In this document: positions 24,360-31,691 of the stretch, piece after piece
How the letters are laid out: the number at the start of each line of letters is the position of its first letter
Position numbering within the stretch: the first letter of the stretch is position 1
From: an uncultured Oscillospiraceae bacterium
Lineage (GTDB): Bacteria; Bacillota; Clostridia; Oscillospirales; Oscillospiraceae
DNA: 35,338 bases
Direction of reading: 5' to 3'
NCBI GenBank assembly: GCA_910579485.1
Contig: CAJTVO010000018.1
Span: 1 to 35,338, forward strand
Notes under the pieces: model-generated
What the model saw: the letters and a program-made list of their open reading frames with translations, nothing else
Told to the model about the DNA's origin: nothing
The model's database searches: none
Position numbers and translations under genes: made by a program

Positions 24360-25301
24360 TCATTCCGCCAGAGGCAGGCCGTGGTTCTCCTCCGACGTAT
24401 AGAGCGTAAACTCCCCATACGCCCGCTCCTCTGTGTCGAAGGTATCCCCGACCTTATAGGACAGACGGTACCGTCCGTCCTCCAGAGCCCCCCAGAGGTA
24501 CAGCATATCCTCCGACCACTCCGCGCCTCCGGCGGGCAGGGGATCGGGCGTACCGCAGAATCCCACGTTGTCCTGATAGGGGACCTCCTCCCATCCTCCC
24601 GCTTCATTCCGGCGCTCCAGATGGGGGATGTGCAGCACCTGTCCGTCCTCGCCGGTGTTGTTGATGAGATACACCGGCAGCCGGTCCGTCACCAGACAAC
24701 CGTCTACGGTGGGGACAGGTTTCCTGGAAATATACATGGCGTAGTCCGGTTCCGGCTGTGCTTCCGCCGTCACCCGGAAGTCCAGCTGCCACGGTTCTGA
24801 CCACTCTCCGGTATCATGAAGATGTACTCCACCTCCGGTGAGGCGGTAGAGGCCCTCCTCCAGAGGCTGCTCCAGAGCGTTCATATCCAGCCGCAGTGTT
24901 CTTACGGAATCGGCCTCAAGGACCCAGGCTACGTCTCTAAAAAACACCTTATCCTGAAACTCGACAGGCTGCCACGCGCCGTCCACAAACTTCTGACAGG
25001 AGAAATGTTCGCCGTAGAAAAATTCCATCTCGCTCCGGTTGTCCAGTACCAGCGTGATCTTCTGCACACCCACCGGATAACTCTCCTGAAGCAGGGACAG
25101 CGTCACCTCCGGCACTCCTTCCCACGAGGTCTCCGGCTCTGGGTCTTCCACAGCGGCTGGCAAGGAGATGGACGGGGCATCCGGTTCGGCGGCGGCAGGC
25201 GGGGCCTCCGGTTCCACAGGGACCTCCGGCAAAGGCGCGTCCTTCCCGCAGGCCGTCAGGCACATCGCGGCGGTCAGCAAAAGCATCAAAATTTTACGCA
25301 T
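24360..25301 (-). CDS. Lipoprotein with two Ig-like domains
   Basis: 313 residues. Signal peptide with lipobox LTAC (lipidated Cys about residue 18), then a Pro/Glu/Ala-rich spacer to about 60. Two repeats of a bacterial Ig-like fold follow: first about 65-180 (VTLSLLQESYPVGVQKITLVLDNRSEMEFFYGEHFSCQKFVDGAWQPV), second about 190-300 (VYLINNTGEDGQVLHIPHLERRNEAGGWEEVPY). The pattern of a hydrophobic strand, N-N/N-R turn, then K/R-x-x-G-x-W is the one seen in Firmicute Ig-like (Big_14-type) lipoproteins. A strong AAAGGAGG precedes the ATG. It is monocistronic with its own terminator. Surface-anchored; binding partner unknown. Confidence 0.8.
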   Translation of the reverse strand: MRKILMLLLTAAMCLTACGKDAPLPEVPVEPEAPPAAAEPDAPSISLPAAVEDPEPETSWEGVPEVTLSLLQESYPVGVQKITLVLDNRSEMEFFYGEHFSCQKFVDGAWQPVEFQDKVFFRDVAWVLEADSVRTLRLDMNALEQPLEEGLYRLTGGGVHLHDTGEWSEPWQLDFRVTAEAQPEPDYAMYISRKPVPTVDGCLVTDRLPVYLINNTGEDGQVLHIPHLERRNEAGGWEEVPYQDNVGFCGTPDPLPAGGAEWSEDMLYLWGALEDGRYRLSYKVGDTFDTEERAYGEFTLYTSEENHGLPLAE

Positions 25302-25371
25302 AACAGCAGCCTCCTTTATCCGTTCAGACGAAGAGCCCCGCCGTCTGGTTCCCCAAATGAGGAAAATATTC

Positions 25372-25767
25372 TTATTTTACCGTAAATCCATTCACCGTGG
25401 CGTGGGCCACATAGGTCCCCAGCTCGTCCCGCACGTCCACCGCATAGAGGCAGGTGGTCCGCCCGGATTTCAGGCACTTTGCCTCCGCCAGCAGCTCCGT
25501 CCCTCTGGCGGGAGCAAGAAAGGTGATGGACACCTGCTGAGAGACGATGATCTTATCGGTAAACCCGTTGGATGCCACCGCGTAGGCAAAATCCGCCAGG
25601 GTGAAGATGGCCCCGCCCATAGGCGCGCCGTTGGCGTTCATGTGGCAGGGCCGCAGGGGCATGGCGCACAGGGCCCGTCCCGGCTCCGCCTCCCTGATCT
25701 CCACCCCCGCCTGGGCCGCGAACCGGTCCGCCCGGAACCGTTCGTTCAGTTCTTCCATAGTCGGCAT
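25372..25767 (-). CDS. PaaI-like hotdog thioesterase
   Basis: 131 residues of the hotdog fold. The helix NGAPMGGAIFTLADFAYAVASNG (about 45-67) carries the usual G-G-x-x-x-x-x-A-D/E signature with the catalytic acidic residue, followed by SITFLAPARGTELLAEAKCLKSGRTTCLYAVDV strands. PaaI-type enzymes hydrolyse acyl- or phenylacetyl-CoA thioesters. I chose the ATG at 25767 because GGGAGG sits eight bases upstream; a TTG two codons earlier is also open. The gene is divergent from nth. Substrate not predictable. Confidence 0.85.
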   Translation of the reverse strand: MPTMEELNERFRADRFAAQAGVEIREAEPGRALCAMPLRPCHMNANGAPMGGAIFTLADFAYAVASNGFTDKIIVSQQVSITFLAPARGTELLAEAKCLKSGRTTCLYAVDVRDELGTYVAHATVNGFTVK

Positions 25768-25799
25768 ACGCAAATCCTCCCTGTAAATGCTTTGCGGTT

Positions 25800-25807
25800 A
25801 TTATAGC
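25800..25807 (-). promoter_or_regulatory. Extended -10 promoter for the thioesterase gene
   Basis: Minus strand TGC-TATAAT, a perfect extended -10 with the hexamer at 25800-25805. The -35 region is poor, as is common for extended -10 promoters. A start near 25793 leaves about 25 nt of leader. Confidence 0.55.
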
Positions 25808-25906
25808 ATAAACCCGCCCTTATTTGCACGCCCGCGTAAAAATTTTTTTGCCGGTCCCCTCGAAATTTGCCGGATCATATGATAGAATGGTCCCGAGGTG
25901 ATGGAC

Positions 25907-26560
25907 ATGAAAGACTCCAGGGCCGTTTCGGCCATTATCGAAGAATTGAAAAATCTGTACCCCGATGCGTCCTGCTCCCTGGACTTCGACCCGGACAAGG
26001 CCTATGAGCTGCTATTTTCTGTGCGTCTGGCAGCCCAGTGTACCGATGCCCGGGTGAACCTGGTGACCCCCATCCTGTACGCGAAATACCCCACTCTGGA
26101 GGCCCTGGCTGCCGCCACGGAGGAGGAGGTCGGGGAGATCATCCACTCCACGGGCTTCTGGCGGGCCAAGGCCCGGGATATCGTGGCGGCCAGCAGAATG
26201 CTGGTGGAGGAGTACGGCGGCAGGGTGCCGGATACCATGGAGGACCTGCTGCGCCTTCCCGGCGTAGGCCGGAAGACCGCCAATCTGATCCTCGGAGACG
26301 TCTACGGACAGGAGGGCTACGTCTGCGATACCCACTGCATCCGGATCACCGGCCTGCTGGGCCTCACGGACGGCAGCAAGGACCCGGTGAAGGTAGAGAT
26401 GCAGCTGCGCAAGTGCATCCCTCCGGAGGAAAGCAGTGATTTCTGCCACCGGATGGTCCACCATGGCCGGGCGGTGTGCGTGGCCCGCCGACCTGACTGC
26501 GCCAATTGCACCCTCCGCCTCTGGTGCGACCACTGGAATGGCCGGCAGGCGGAGGCGTGA
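25907..26560 (+). CDS. nth: Endonuclease III (DNA glycosylase/AP lyase)
   Basis: 217 residues, the normal length. It removes oxidised pyrimidines and nicks the resulting abasic site in base-excision repair. The helix-hairpin-helix LPGVGRKTAN (117-126) contains catalytic Lys123, and the catalytic Asp141 is in CDTHC. The C-terminal [4Fe-4S] loop is C191-x6-C198-x2-C201-x5-C207, exactly the family spacing. I prefer the ATG at 25907, six bases after GAGGTG; the frame is open from a GTG at 25898 and an ATG at 25901, but these overlap the ribosome site. It is monocistronic and flanked downstream by decayed mobile DNA. Confidence 0.93.
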   Translation: MKDSRAVSAIIEELKNLYPDASCSLDFDPDKAYELLFSVRLAAQCTDARVNLVTPILYAKYPTLEALAAATEEEVGEIIHSTGFWRAKARDIVAASRMLVEEYGGRVPDTMEDLLRLPGVGRKTANLILGDVYGQEGYVCDTHCIRITGLLGLTDGSKDPVKVEMQLRKCIPPEESSDFCHRMVHHGRAVCVARRPDCANCTLRLWCDHWNGRQAEA

Positions 26561-26604
26561 CGGCCTGCGGTTGTAAAAAGCGTCCGGATGAAAACAGCCG
26601 TCCT

Positions 26605-26633
26605 TTCTTTCCGTGGCCCCTGCGTGATATACT
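26605..26633 (+). promoter_or_regulatory. Relic promoter of the XRE pseudogene
   Basis: Extended -10 TGA-TATACT (hexamer 26628-26633) with a weak -35 TTCTTT (26605-26610) at 17 bp. It lies 33 bases before the pseudogene ATG; AGAAGGA gives a ribosome site. Confidence 0.4.
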
Positions 26634-26666
26634 ATCATCACGTTATCAAAGAAAGAAGGACATAAA

Positions 26667-26796
26667 ATGATTTTAAAGGTTCACTTTGGCAAGCGTATCG
26701 CACAGCATCGCAGGCAGAAAAGGTGGTCCTAGGCGGAGCTGGCGGAGAAGTTGGGCGTTACCTCCCAGGCCGTGAGCAAATGAGAACGTGGCATGG
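26667..26796 (+). pseudogene. XRE-family regulator fragment with two nonsense codons
   Basis: The ATG at 26667 opens an HTH reading FGKRIAQHRRQKRWS, then TAG (26730-26732), then AELAEKLGVTSQAVSK, then TGA (26781-26783), then ERG. Relatives read WSQAELAEKLGVTSQAVSKWERG, so the stops are simple CAG to TAG and TGG to TGA transitions. After about 26796 the sequence changes to transposase, so the gene is also truncated. It still has a ribosome site and a recognisable promoter, suggesting fairly recent decay. Confidence 0.75.
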
Positions 26797-27016
26797 GCCA
26801 TTCAAAGAGATATCGGGAAAAGATCGCTTATGTGGATGAAAGCGGTATAGGATACATACTTGTATCGGGAATATGGGTATGCGCTGCGGGGTCAGCGTAT
26901 GCTTGGACAAATTTGTGGACGAAAGTATCAGCGCTGTGGCGTTGTCGCTGCTCAGATAGGTGACAGACTTCTTGCGCCGTTTCAGTATAACGGAACGATG
27001 GACAGCAGGCTTTTTA
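26797..27016 (+). pseudogene. IS630-family transposase fragment, frameshifted
   Basis: In one frame KIAYVDESGI (from 26820) carries the DES motif of IS630 transposases. A surplus G at 26850/26851 then breaks the frame. The shifted frame continues DTYLYREYGYALRGQR, then GRKYQRCGVVAAQ, to DSRLF, typical IS630 sequence, and is cut at 27016 by the left end of the IS5-family element. Neither end of the IS630 element is recognisable, and its continuation is not found right of the IS5-family element. Confidence 0.7.
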
Positions 27017-27837
27017 AGAACCTGTATTCATAAGCGTTTGAGCAAAGTGTGAGCGTGAGAAATAATGACCATGGTCTCAGCAGATGAGACGGAAATCTCA
27101 TGATCTTTACTGAGGCATCTGGAGTGATTGAGCCAGGAGAGGGTGCGTTCAACCACCCATCTCCAAGGAAGCTTTTCCCATTGATGGGGCTTGATTTTCT
27201 CCGAAATATCAACGTCAAGGTCAAGCTGTTCCTTCAAATCAGAAACGAACGTACCCCGGTATCCAGCGTCCGCACAGAACTTCCGGATAGACGGAAACCG
27301 CTCATACGCTCGTTTGGCGGTAGATATGCCACCTTTTGTGTCATGAATATTGGCGGCATGGACCACAACAGACAACAAGCATCCCAGCACATCCACTACG
27401 ATGTGCCGATTTCTGCCTTTTTTCCTCCGTCAATTCCTCGTGCCTCGCTGGCTGCTACCGTTTTCACACTCTAGGAATCAATGATCGCATAGCTTGGACT
27501 CTCCTTGCGTCCCGCATTTATTCGCGTCTTTTTTTCAAGATGCTCCAGGATTTTATCCCAAAGCCCACTGATCCGAGCGCGGCGATAAAAGCTGTGTACT
27601 GTTGAATATGGCGGGAAATCATGGGGTAACTGTCTCCATTTGCACCCTGAATCTACCAAATACAGCACGGCATCCGTCAATTCCCCTTTGCTCCACGTAC
27701 AGTTGCGCATCTCCGTATATAAGGGGAGATATATCTCCCACTGCTCATCCGTCAAGCCGCTTGGGTACGACTTCCTTTCTTTTTCTTCCATACCGCCTAT
27801 TTTACCACGGGATTATCCTCTTGTGAATACAGGTTCT
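27017..27837 (-). mobile_element. IS5-family (IS427-group) insertion sequence, 821 bp
   Basis: Ends are inverted repeats: AGAACCTGTATTCA at the left (27017-27030), with the same 14 bases then CAAG at the right end read inward. Both sides are flanked by TA, a possible 2-bp target duplication. The interior is fully used by a two-frame DDE transposase on the minus strand. The transposase stop lies inside the left terminal repeat, as is usual for compact elements. Confidence 0.85.
27028..27791 (-). pseudogene. IS427-group transposase: OrfA/OrfB with slippery site, and an amber codon in OrfA
   Basis: OrfA (27471-27791, 106 residues) has the DUF4096-like start YPSGLTDEQWEIYLPLY and CKWRQLPHDFPPYSTV. 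It ends at YAIIDS, then TAG, where relatives have CAG (IIDSQSVKT), so the stop is a point mutation. Past it the same frame continues SVKTVAASEARGIDGG to a canonical -1 slippery heptamer A-AAA-AAG (around 27418-27424). Shifting there joins the OrfB frame (GRNRHIVVDVLG...), which runs to 27028. Catalytic residues are all present: D in IIDS, D in CADAGYRG, E in WVVERTLSWL. So the element once used programmed -1 frameshifting, and this copy is probably dead because of the amber codon upstream of the shift site. Confidence 0.8.
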
Positions 27838-27838
27838 T

Positions 27839-28063
27839 AGCCTTGCGCTCAATCATCAAGCCCTGACACAGAAAAGCGCCCACTACCGGAAAGTCCAAGA
27901 AGAAAATGAGCGGTTTGCTATGCGCACCTACCTCAACCGGATTGGGCTCATCGGCGGGGAGTTCAAGAACTGCCGGGCGCATTTGTATCAACATCTGAGC
28001 GGTAATACCGCATGGCTCAAGAGAGAATGTGCGCAGCCACATCAGAAACGGAGGAAACCATGA
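27839..28063 (+). pseudogene. 3' remnant of a conjugative-element gene, probably amidoligase
   Basis: The frame is open from the IS edge (27839) to TGA at 28061-28063 (74 codons): HYRKVQEENERFAMRTYL, NRIGLIGGEFKNC, HLYQHLSGNTAWLK. I recall this tail from putative amidoligases of Tn1549/CTn-like integrative elements, where the next gene is a gamma-glutamylcyclotransferase-like protein, as here. The 5' part is missing, replaced by the insertion sequence. The ATGA overlap with the next gene shows it was the upstream member of an operon. Confidence 0.6.
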
Positions 28064-28514
28064 ACACTAAAGACAGGCTTTACATCGCCTACGGCTCCAA
28101 CCTCGATCTGGAGCAGGTGAAGCATCGCTGTCCGACAGCCGAGGTTGTCGGCGCGGTGGAACTCAAGAACTGGCGGCTGTGGTTCCGGAGAGGAAATCAC
28201 GGCGCCGTTGCCACCATTGAGTGGGAGCGGAGGTTCACGGTGCCGGTGCTCATCTGGCGGATTCAGCCGCGAGACGAATTGGTGCTTGACCGCTACGAAG
28301 GGTGTCCGCACCTCTACCGGAAGGAAACGTTGCGCCTGACTGTGAATGGAAAGCGGGTTCGGGCGCTGGTCTACATCATGAACGCTAATCGCCACCCTTA
28401 CGGCGTCTCCTCTATGGGCTACTTCAACACCATCCAAGAGGGCTCGCGAGCGCAGACTTTGACACTGGCATCCTCTATGATGCTGTGAAGCACTCCAAGG
28501 AGGCCGCAAAATGA
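28060..28514 (+). pseudogene. Gamma-glutamylcyclotransferase-like protein, frameshifted at the C-terminus
   Basis: The start at 28060 (ATGA overlap, GAGGAAA ribosome site) gives LYIAYGSNLD, the GGCT substrate loop, and an acid residue in DRYEGCPHLY, typical of AIG2/GGCT folds that cyclise gamma-glutamyl amines. The open frame ends at 28488 (142 residues) with an unnatural tail after IQEGS. Adding one base between 28444 and 28445 (TC to TAC) restores a frame ending FDTGILYDAVKHSKEAAK with TGA at 28512-28514, which overlaps the next gene by ATGA. So one base is missing. In integrative elements this gene follows the amidoligase; the pair is thought to make and break gamma-glutamyl links. Confidence 0.75.
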
Positions 28515-28699
28515 GGGAGACTATCAGGAAACAGGCTCTGACGGTTCGGGAAACCGGCGAAACTAATATGCTGGATACCCAGAGGGTTCAAGTGATTGCC
28601 AACCACATGGGGTTCTATGAGTTGGTTATTTATCTGGAAGAACATCGAAAAGAGTATGCGAACTTCATTTTGACCGGTAACTCCGGGGAGGAAAAGTGA
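28511..28699 (+). CDS. Small integrative-element protein, unknown function
   Basis: 62 residues, ending in HMGFYELVIYLEEHRKEYANFILTG. AGGAGG lies six bases upstream of the ATG at 28511, which overlaps the repaired stop of the cyclotransferase by ATGA. An internal ATG at 28569 has no ribosome site. It is one of the small hypothetical ORFs typical of Tn1549-like operons; no function known to me. Confidence 0.6.
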   Translation: MRETIRKQALTVRETGETNMLDTQRVQVIANHMGFYELVIYLEEHRKEYANFILTGNSGEEK

Positions 28700-28821
28700 T
28701 GAACACCTTAGAACCTGTATTCACAACCGTAGTACGCCGTCTGGCCGGTCTTTTTTCCGCCATACTGCATCGATTTCCCTTGCAATCCGTCAGGATTGCT
28801 GCGAAAAATCTCCTTGTCTGA
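28699..28821 (+). pseudogene. Next element gene, destroyed by the MITE after three codons
   Basis: ATG at 28699 overlaps the previous TGA, and GGAGG lies upstream. Codons M-N-T belong to the old gene; from 28708 the reading passes into the MITE and stops at 28819-28821 after 40 codons. The original product cannot be known. Confidence 0.5.
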
Positions 28822-28874
28822 CGAGAAAAATCCTCGTCCATCCGGCATCCCCCGGTTATGAATACAGGCTCTAA
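28708..28874. mobile_element. MITE of 167 bp sharing terminal repeats with the neighbouring insertion sequence
   Basis: Terminal inverted repeats 28708-28729 and 28853-28874 match at 20 of 22 positions and contain the same AGAACCTGTATTCA core (one end has AGAGCC) as the insertion sequence at 27017-27837. The interior has no transposase but contains hairpins GCAATCC-GTCA-GGATTGC and GACGAG/CTCGTC. It fits a non-autonomous derivative mobilised by an IS427-group transposase. Confidence 0.75.
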
Positions 28875-28896
28875 ATTGTTTTATTGAGGATTAATA

Positions 28897-29688
28897 TTAT
28901 CCAAAGAAAAATCCAGCCGTCATATCCAGATAATTCTCACCGCCGTAGGCGGGATACACCTTCTTCACCTCCGCCTTGAAGGTCCCGGCGTCCCGGCAGG
29001 AGGCGGCGATGGCTTTCAGCCGCTCCAGGTAGTCGATCTTCGTCTGGGCGTCTTTCAGATCCTCCGGCGTGTAGTGGGAGGTGAGGATCAGGTCGTAACC
29101 CCTCTTGATGTACGCTTTCAGCTGGGCGATCATCCCGTCCGCGTGGCCCGCGCCCGCAACAATGGAGTGGCAGTCATGGCCCAGCATGTGGGTATAGACC
29201 GCGTTGATCTCCGGGATCTCCACATCAAACGCCTCGGCGGTCCGGTGAATGATGAATTCGATGCCGCCGATAGTCACCGGGCCCTCGCCGATCACATGAT
29301 CGACGGCGTGGATGCCGCTGTCAAAGGCGCTCCCGAACGCCGCGGCAAACTGGTCGATCAGGGTCCTGCCGCCGCCCTTCTCCGCGTACTCCACCGCGTT
29401 GGCCGTGGCGTACTTGGGGACCTCCCTCAGGAAGGACGCGCCCGCCCCGTGATAGGCTATCAGCATCCCGGCCACCGTTTTGCCCTTCAAGTACTCGTCC
29501 AGCGCGGCGATGCTGTCCGCGAAGCAGGGAGACTCCAGGATCACGAACTGTCCGGCCTTCTCCAGCAGGAACACCTCGTCCGCCAGCGGGTCGCCGGTCT
29601 GGCAGGCGTGGAGCCTCACGCCGCCGAGGTCGTAAATGTGCATCTCGCCCTGGCTCAGCTGGACGGTCGTAAAATTGCGCTTATTCAT
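28897..29688 (-). CDS. Metallo-beta-lactamase-fold-like protein lacking the HxHxDH motif
   Basis: 263 residues from the ATG at 29686-29688, with GGAGGT upstream; the longer open frame to 30234 is shadow of the HxlR gene. The layout follows MBL hydrolases: an opening glycine turn and VFLLEKAGQFVILESPCF strand (like V-x-L-I-D-x-G), a middle LIAYHGAGASFL where H-x-H-x-D-H is expected, a GHDCHSIVAGAG block, and DLILTSHYTPE near residue 215 (like the final metal His). The first metal motif is clearly degenerate, so activity, if any, may differ. It is divergent from an HxlR regulator that likely controls it. Confidence 0.6.
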   Translation of the reverse strand: MNKRNFTTVQLSQGEMHIYDLGGVRLHACQTGDPLADEVFLLEKAGQFVILESPCFADSIAALDEYLKGKTVAGMLIAYHGAGASFLREVPKYATANAVEYAEKGGGRTLIDQFAAAFGSAFDSGIHAVDHVIGEGPVTIGGIEFIIHRTAEAFDVEIPEINAVYTHMLGHDCHSIVAGAGHADGMIAQLKAYIKRGYDLILTSHYTPEDLKDAQTKIDYLERLKAIAASCRDAGTFKAEVKKVYPAYGGENYLDMTAGFFFG

Positions 29689-29742
29689 GAAATGTACCTC
29701 CAAATGGTCTGCGGTCAGGGATGTTCTCCCTTCGATGCCTTC

Positions 29743-29788
29743 ATCATAGCAGAATGGAGCAGAGCTGGGAAGTACGCACAATATTGTG
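29743..29788 (-). promoter_or_regulatory. Promoter of the MBL-like gene with nearby palindrome
   Basis: Minus strand -35 TTCCCA (29766-29771), 17-bp spacer, -10 TATGAT (29743-29748). A perfect 12-bp palindrome CACAATATTGTG lies at 29777-29788, just upstream and between the two divergent promoters: a candidate HxlR operator. Confidence 0.5.
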
Positions 29789-29813
29789 GTATAGGCACCT
29801 GGCGGTAACCGTC

Positions 29814-29843
29814 TTGACGGCGCGGCCTCCGGTGGGATAAAAT
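29814..29843 (+). promoter_or_regulatory. Promoter of the HxlR-family gene
   Basis: -35 TTGACG (29814-29819), 18-bp spacer, -10 TAAAAT (29838-29843). The start is about 22 bases before the ATG. Confidence 0.6.
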
Positions 29844-29871
29844 AGGAGATTATTTGAACGGAGGATACGAG

Positions 29872-30201
29872 ATGATGGAAAACACCCTGCCAGCCTGCCC
29901 GGTGGAGACCACGCTGACGCTCATCAGTGATAAATGGAAGGTGCTGATCCTCAGGGATCTGCTCTCCGGGACCAAGCGCTTCAGCGAACTGAAGCGGTCC
30001 ATCGGCAGCGTGAGCCAGAAGGTACTGACCGCCCAACTCCGGCAGATGGAGGCCAGCGGCCTGCTGTCCCGGACGGTCTATCCGGAGGTGCCGCCGAGGG
30101 TGGAGTACACCTTGACGGAATTGGGACACAGCTTGAAGCCGGTCCTGGATGCCATGTGGGACTGGGGGACGCAGTATAAGGAGCGGGCCGCCGGGGAGTA
30201 G
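29872..30201 (+). CDS. HxlR-family winged-helix regulator
   Basis: 109 residues, the normal length. HxlR hallmarks: a conserved Cys near the N-terminus (LPACPVETTLTLISDKWKVLILRDL, Cys9), then FSELKRSIGSVSQKVLTAQLRQMEASGLLSR as the recognition helix and wing, then VEYTLTELGHSLKPVLDAM. The Cys in this position acts as an aldehyde or redox sensor in some members. GGAGGA lies six bases before the ATG at 29872; a TTG at 29854 would be in frame but lacks a ribosome site. It is divergent from the MBL-like gene, the usual HxlR arrangement with a target enzyme. Confidence 0.9.
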   Translation: MMENTLPACPVETTLTLISDKWKVLILRDLLSGTKRFSELKRSIGSVSQKVLTAQLRQMEASGLLSRTVYPEVPPRVEYTLTELGHSLKPVLDAMWDWGTQYKERAAGE

Positions 30202-30237
30202 GGAGGCAGGAGCGCTGCTAATTTTGAGCGGCAAGCC

Positions 30238-31563
30238 TTACCGTCTCTTTTCCAAAACCATCCCCACCGCGAACCCAATCGCCGCCGGCACCACCCAGCC
30301 GAGCCCGTAGACATAGAACGGCAGGACCCGCCCTGCGGCCCCAACCACAGGCTGAAAGCCCACCACCCGGCACAGCTCCAGGACCGCCGCGGCCAGCGCG
30401 GCTCCCATGGTCCACCGGTAGACCGTGCGGGCGTGGCCGAAAAACCGCCCGAAAAGTCCCAGCAGGATCAGCACGATGGCCAGAGGATAGAGGAAGTAGA
30501 GGACCGGGGCGGAAAACTCGACGATCTTGGAAAGCCCAAAGTTGGAGATCAGCAGCGAAGCGCCGCTGAACAGCACCGCCCACTGGGCGTAGGCGAGCTT
30601 CCCCGGGAACAGCTCCTCAAAGGTCTCGGAGCAGGAGATCACCAGCCCCACGGCGGTCTTCATACAGCAGAGGGTGACCGTGACCGCCAGCAGCAGTCCG
30701 CCTCCCCGGCCAAAGTAGTGGCGGGCGATGACGGCAAAGGCGTCGCCCCCGGTGAATCCGGGATCGGAGAGCCTTTCCGCGTAGAGCCCGAAGCTCTGGG
30801 CGCCCACCAGGGCGGTGAGCGCGTAGATCAGGGACATCAGGGACATGCTCACGATCCCCGCCTTCACCGTGTTCACCGCCACCCGCCCCGGCTTGGTGAC
30901 CCCAAGCTGGCGGACGGCCCGAATGACGACGATGCCGAAGGCCAGACCCGCCAGGGCGTCCAGGGTATCATAGCCCTGCAGGAAACCGGCGGAGAAGGCG
31001 GAGTGGACATAGTCTCCGCTGGGGACCACCGAGGCCGCCGTCTGGACGGGCCTTATGAGGGCCGCGGCCAGCATGATCCCCAAGAAGAGGAGGAACGCCG
31101 GGTTCAAAAATTTACCCACCGAATCCAATATCCTGGAGGGCCTCAGGGAAAAGTACAGCACCGCCCCGAAGAAGCACAGGGAAAACCCAAGCTGCCAAAG
31201 CCGCATATTTTCTCCCGCAGCAGAGGCCATGCCGATGGTAAAGCTGGCGGCGGCGCAGCGGGGGATGGCGAACAAGGGGCCGATGGTCAGGTAAAGGGCA
31301 CAGGTAAAGAGGCTCCGGAACCTCGGGGACACCCGTCCAGACAGGTCCAGCAGGCCCTCGCTCCGGGAGAGACCGATGGACATGACGCCCAGCAGGGGGA
31401 TGCCCGCGGCGGTGATCAGGAGCCCCAGGAGCGCGGCGGGCAGGTTCTGCCCCGCTTTGGCCCCCAGGATCAACGGGAAGATCAGATTGCCCGCCCCAAA
31501 GAACATTCCGAAAAGCATGGAGCCGATCAGCGTCAATTGGCGCAGGGTAAGTTTCTCGTTCAA
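30238..31563 (-). CDS. brnQ: Branched-chain amino acid:cation symporter, BrnQ type
   Basis: 441 residues, about 12 hydrophobic helices, LIVCS/BrnQ family. It imports leucine, isoleucine and valine with Na+ or H+. The family opening LTLIGSMLFGMFFGAGNLIFP and the IGPLFAIPRCAAASFTIG segment are clear, as is FLQGYDTLDALAGLAFG near the middle. I place the start at the TTG 31561-31563, because AAAGGAGG is nine bases upstream and the mature start LNEKLTLRQL matches the family; the longer frame to 31674 lacks a ribosome site. It is monocistronic. Confidence 0.9.
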   Translation of the reverse strand: MNEKLTLRQLTLIGSMLFGMFFGAGNLIFPLILGAKAGQNLPAALLGLLITAAGIPLLGVMSIGLSRSEGLLDLSGRVSPRFRSLFTCALYLTIGPLFAIPRCAAASFTIGMASAAGENMRLWQLGFSLCFFGAVLYFSLRPSRILDSVGKFLNPAFLLFLGIMLAAALIRPVQTAASVVPSGDYVHSAFSAGFLQGYDTLDALAGLAFGIVVIRAVRQLGVTKPGRVAVNTVKAGIVSMSLMSLIYALTALVGAQSFGLYAERLSDPGFTGGDAFAVIARHYFGRGGGLLLAVTVTLCCMKTAVGLVISCSETFEELFPGKLAYAQWAVLFSGASLLISNFGLSKIVEFSAPVLYFLYPLAIVLILLGLFGRFFGHARTVYRWTMGAALAAAVLELCRVVGFQPVVGAAGRVLPFYVYGLGWVVPAAIGFAVGMVLEKRR

Positions 31564-31592
31564 GGAAGTGCCTCCTTTTTCATTCTGCACAT

Positions 31593-31637
31593 ATTCTACC
31601 ACAAAACCGTCCCCTTGGGAAGGGCAAAGGCTTCCCA
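31593..31637 (-). promoter_or_regulatory. brnQ promoter with inverted repeat
   Basis: Minus strand -35 TTCCCA (31616-31621), 17-bp spacer, extended -10 TGG-TAGAAT (-10 at 31593-31598). An inverted repeat TGGGAAG (31616-31622) / CTTCCCA (31631-31637) covers and precedes the -35, a possible regulator site. Confidence 0.5.
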
Positions 31638-31691
31638 GACAGGGATGGCGCTCTTCTCCATATATTTGGTACAAAAAATAGGGAAATATGG

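Noticed and set aside
26667..27791. TAG read as glutamine (alternative code), because two genes have TAG at expected CAG codons
   Set aside because: Intact genes here end in TAG (for example at 3279-3281 and 8769-8771), and the two cases lie in decaying mobile DNA. Point mutations suffice.
28710..28821. The 40-codon frame from 28699 as a real small protein
   Set aside because: After three codons it is MITE terminal repeat and interior; it is better seen as an insertion by-product.
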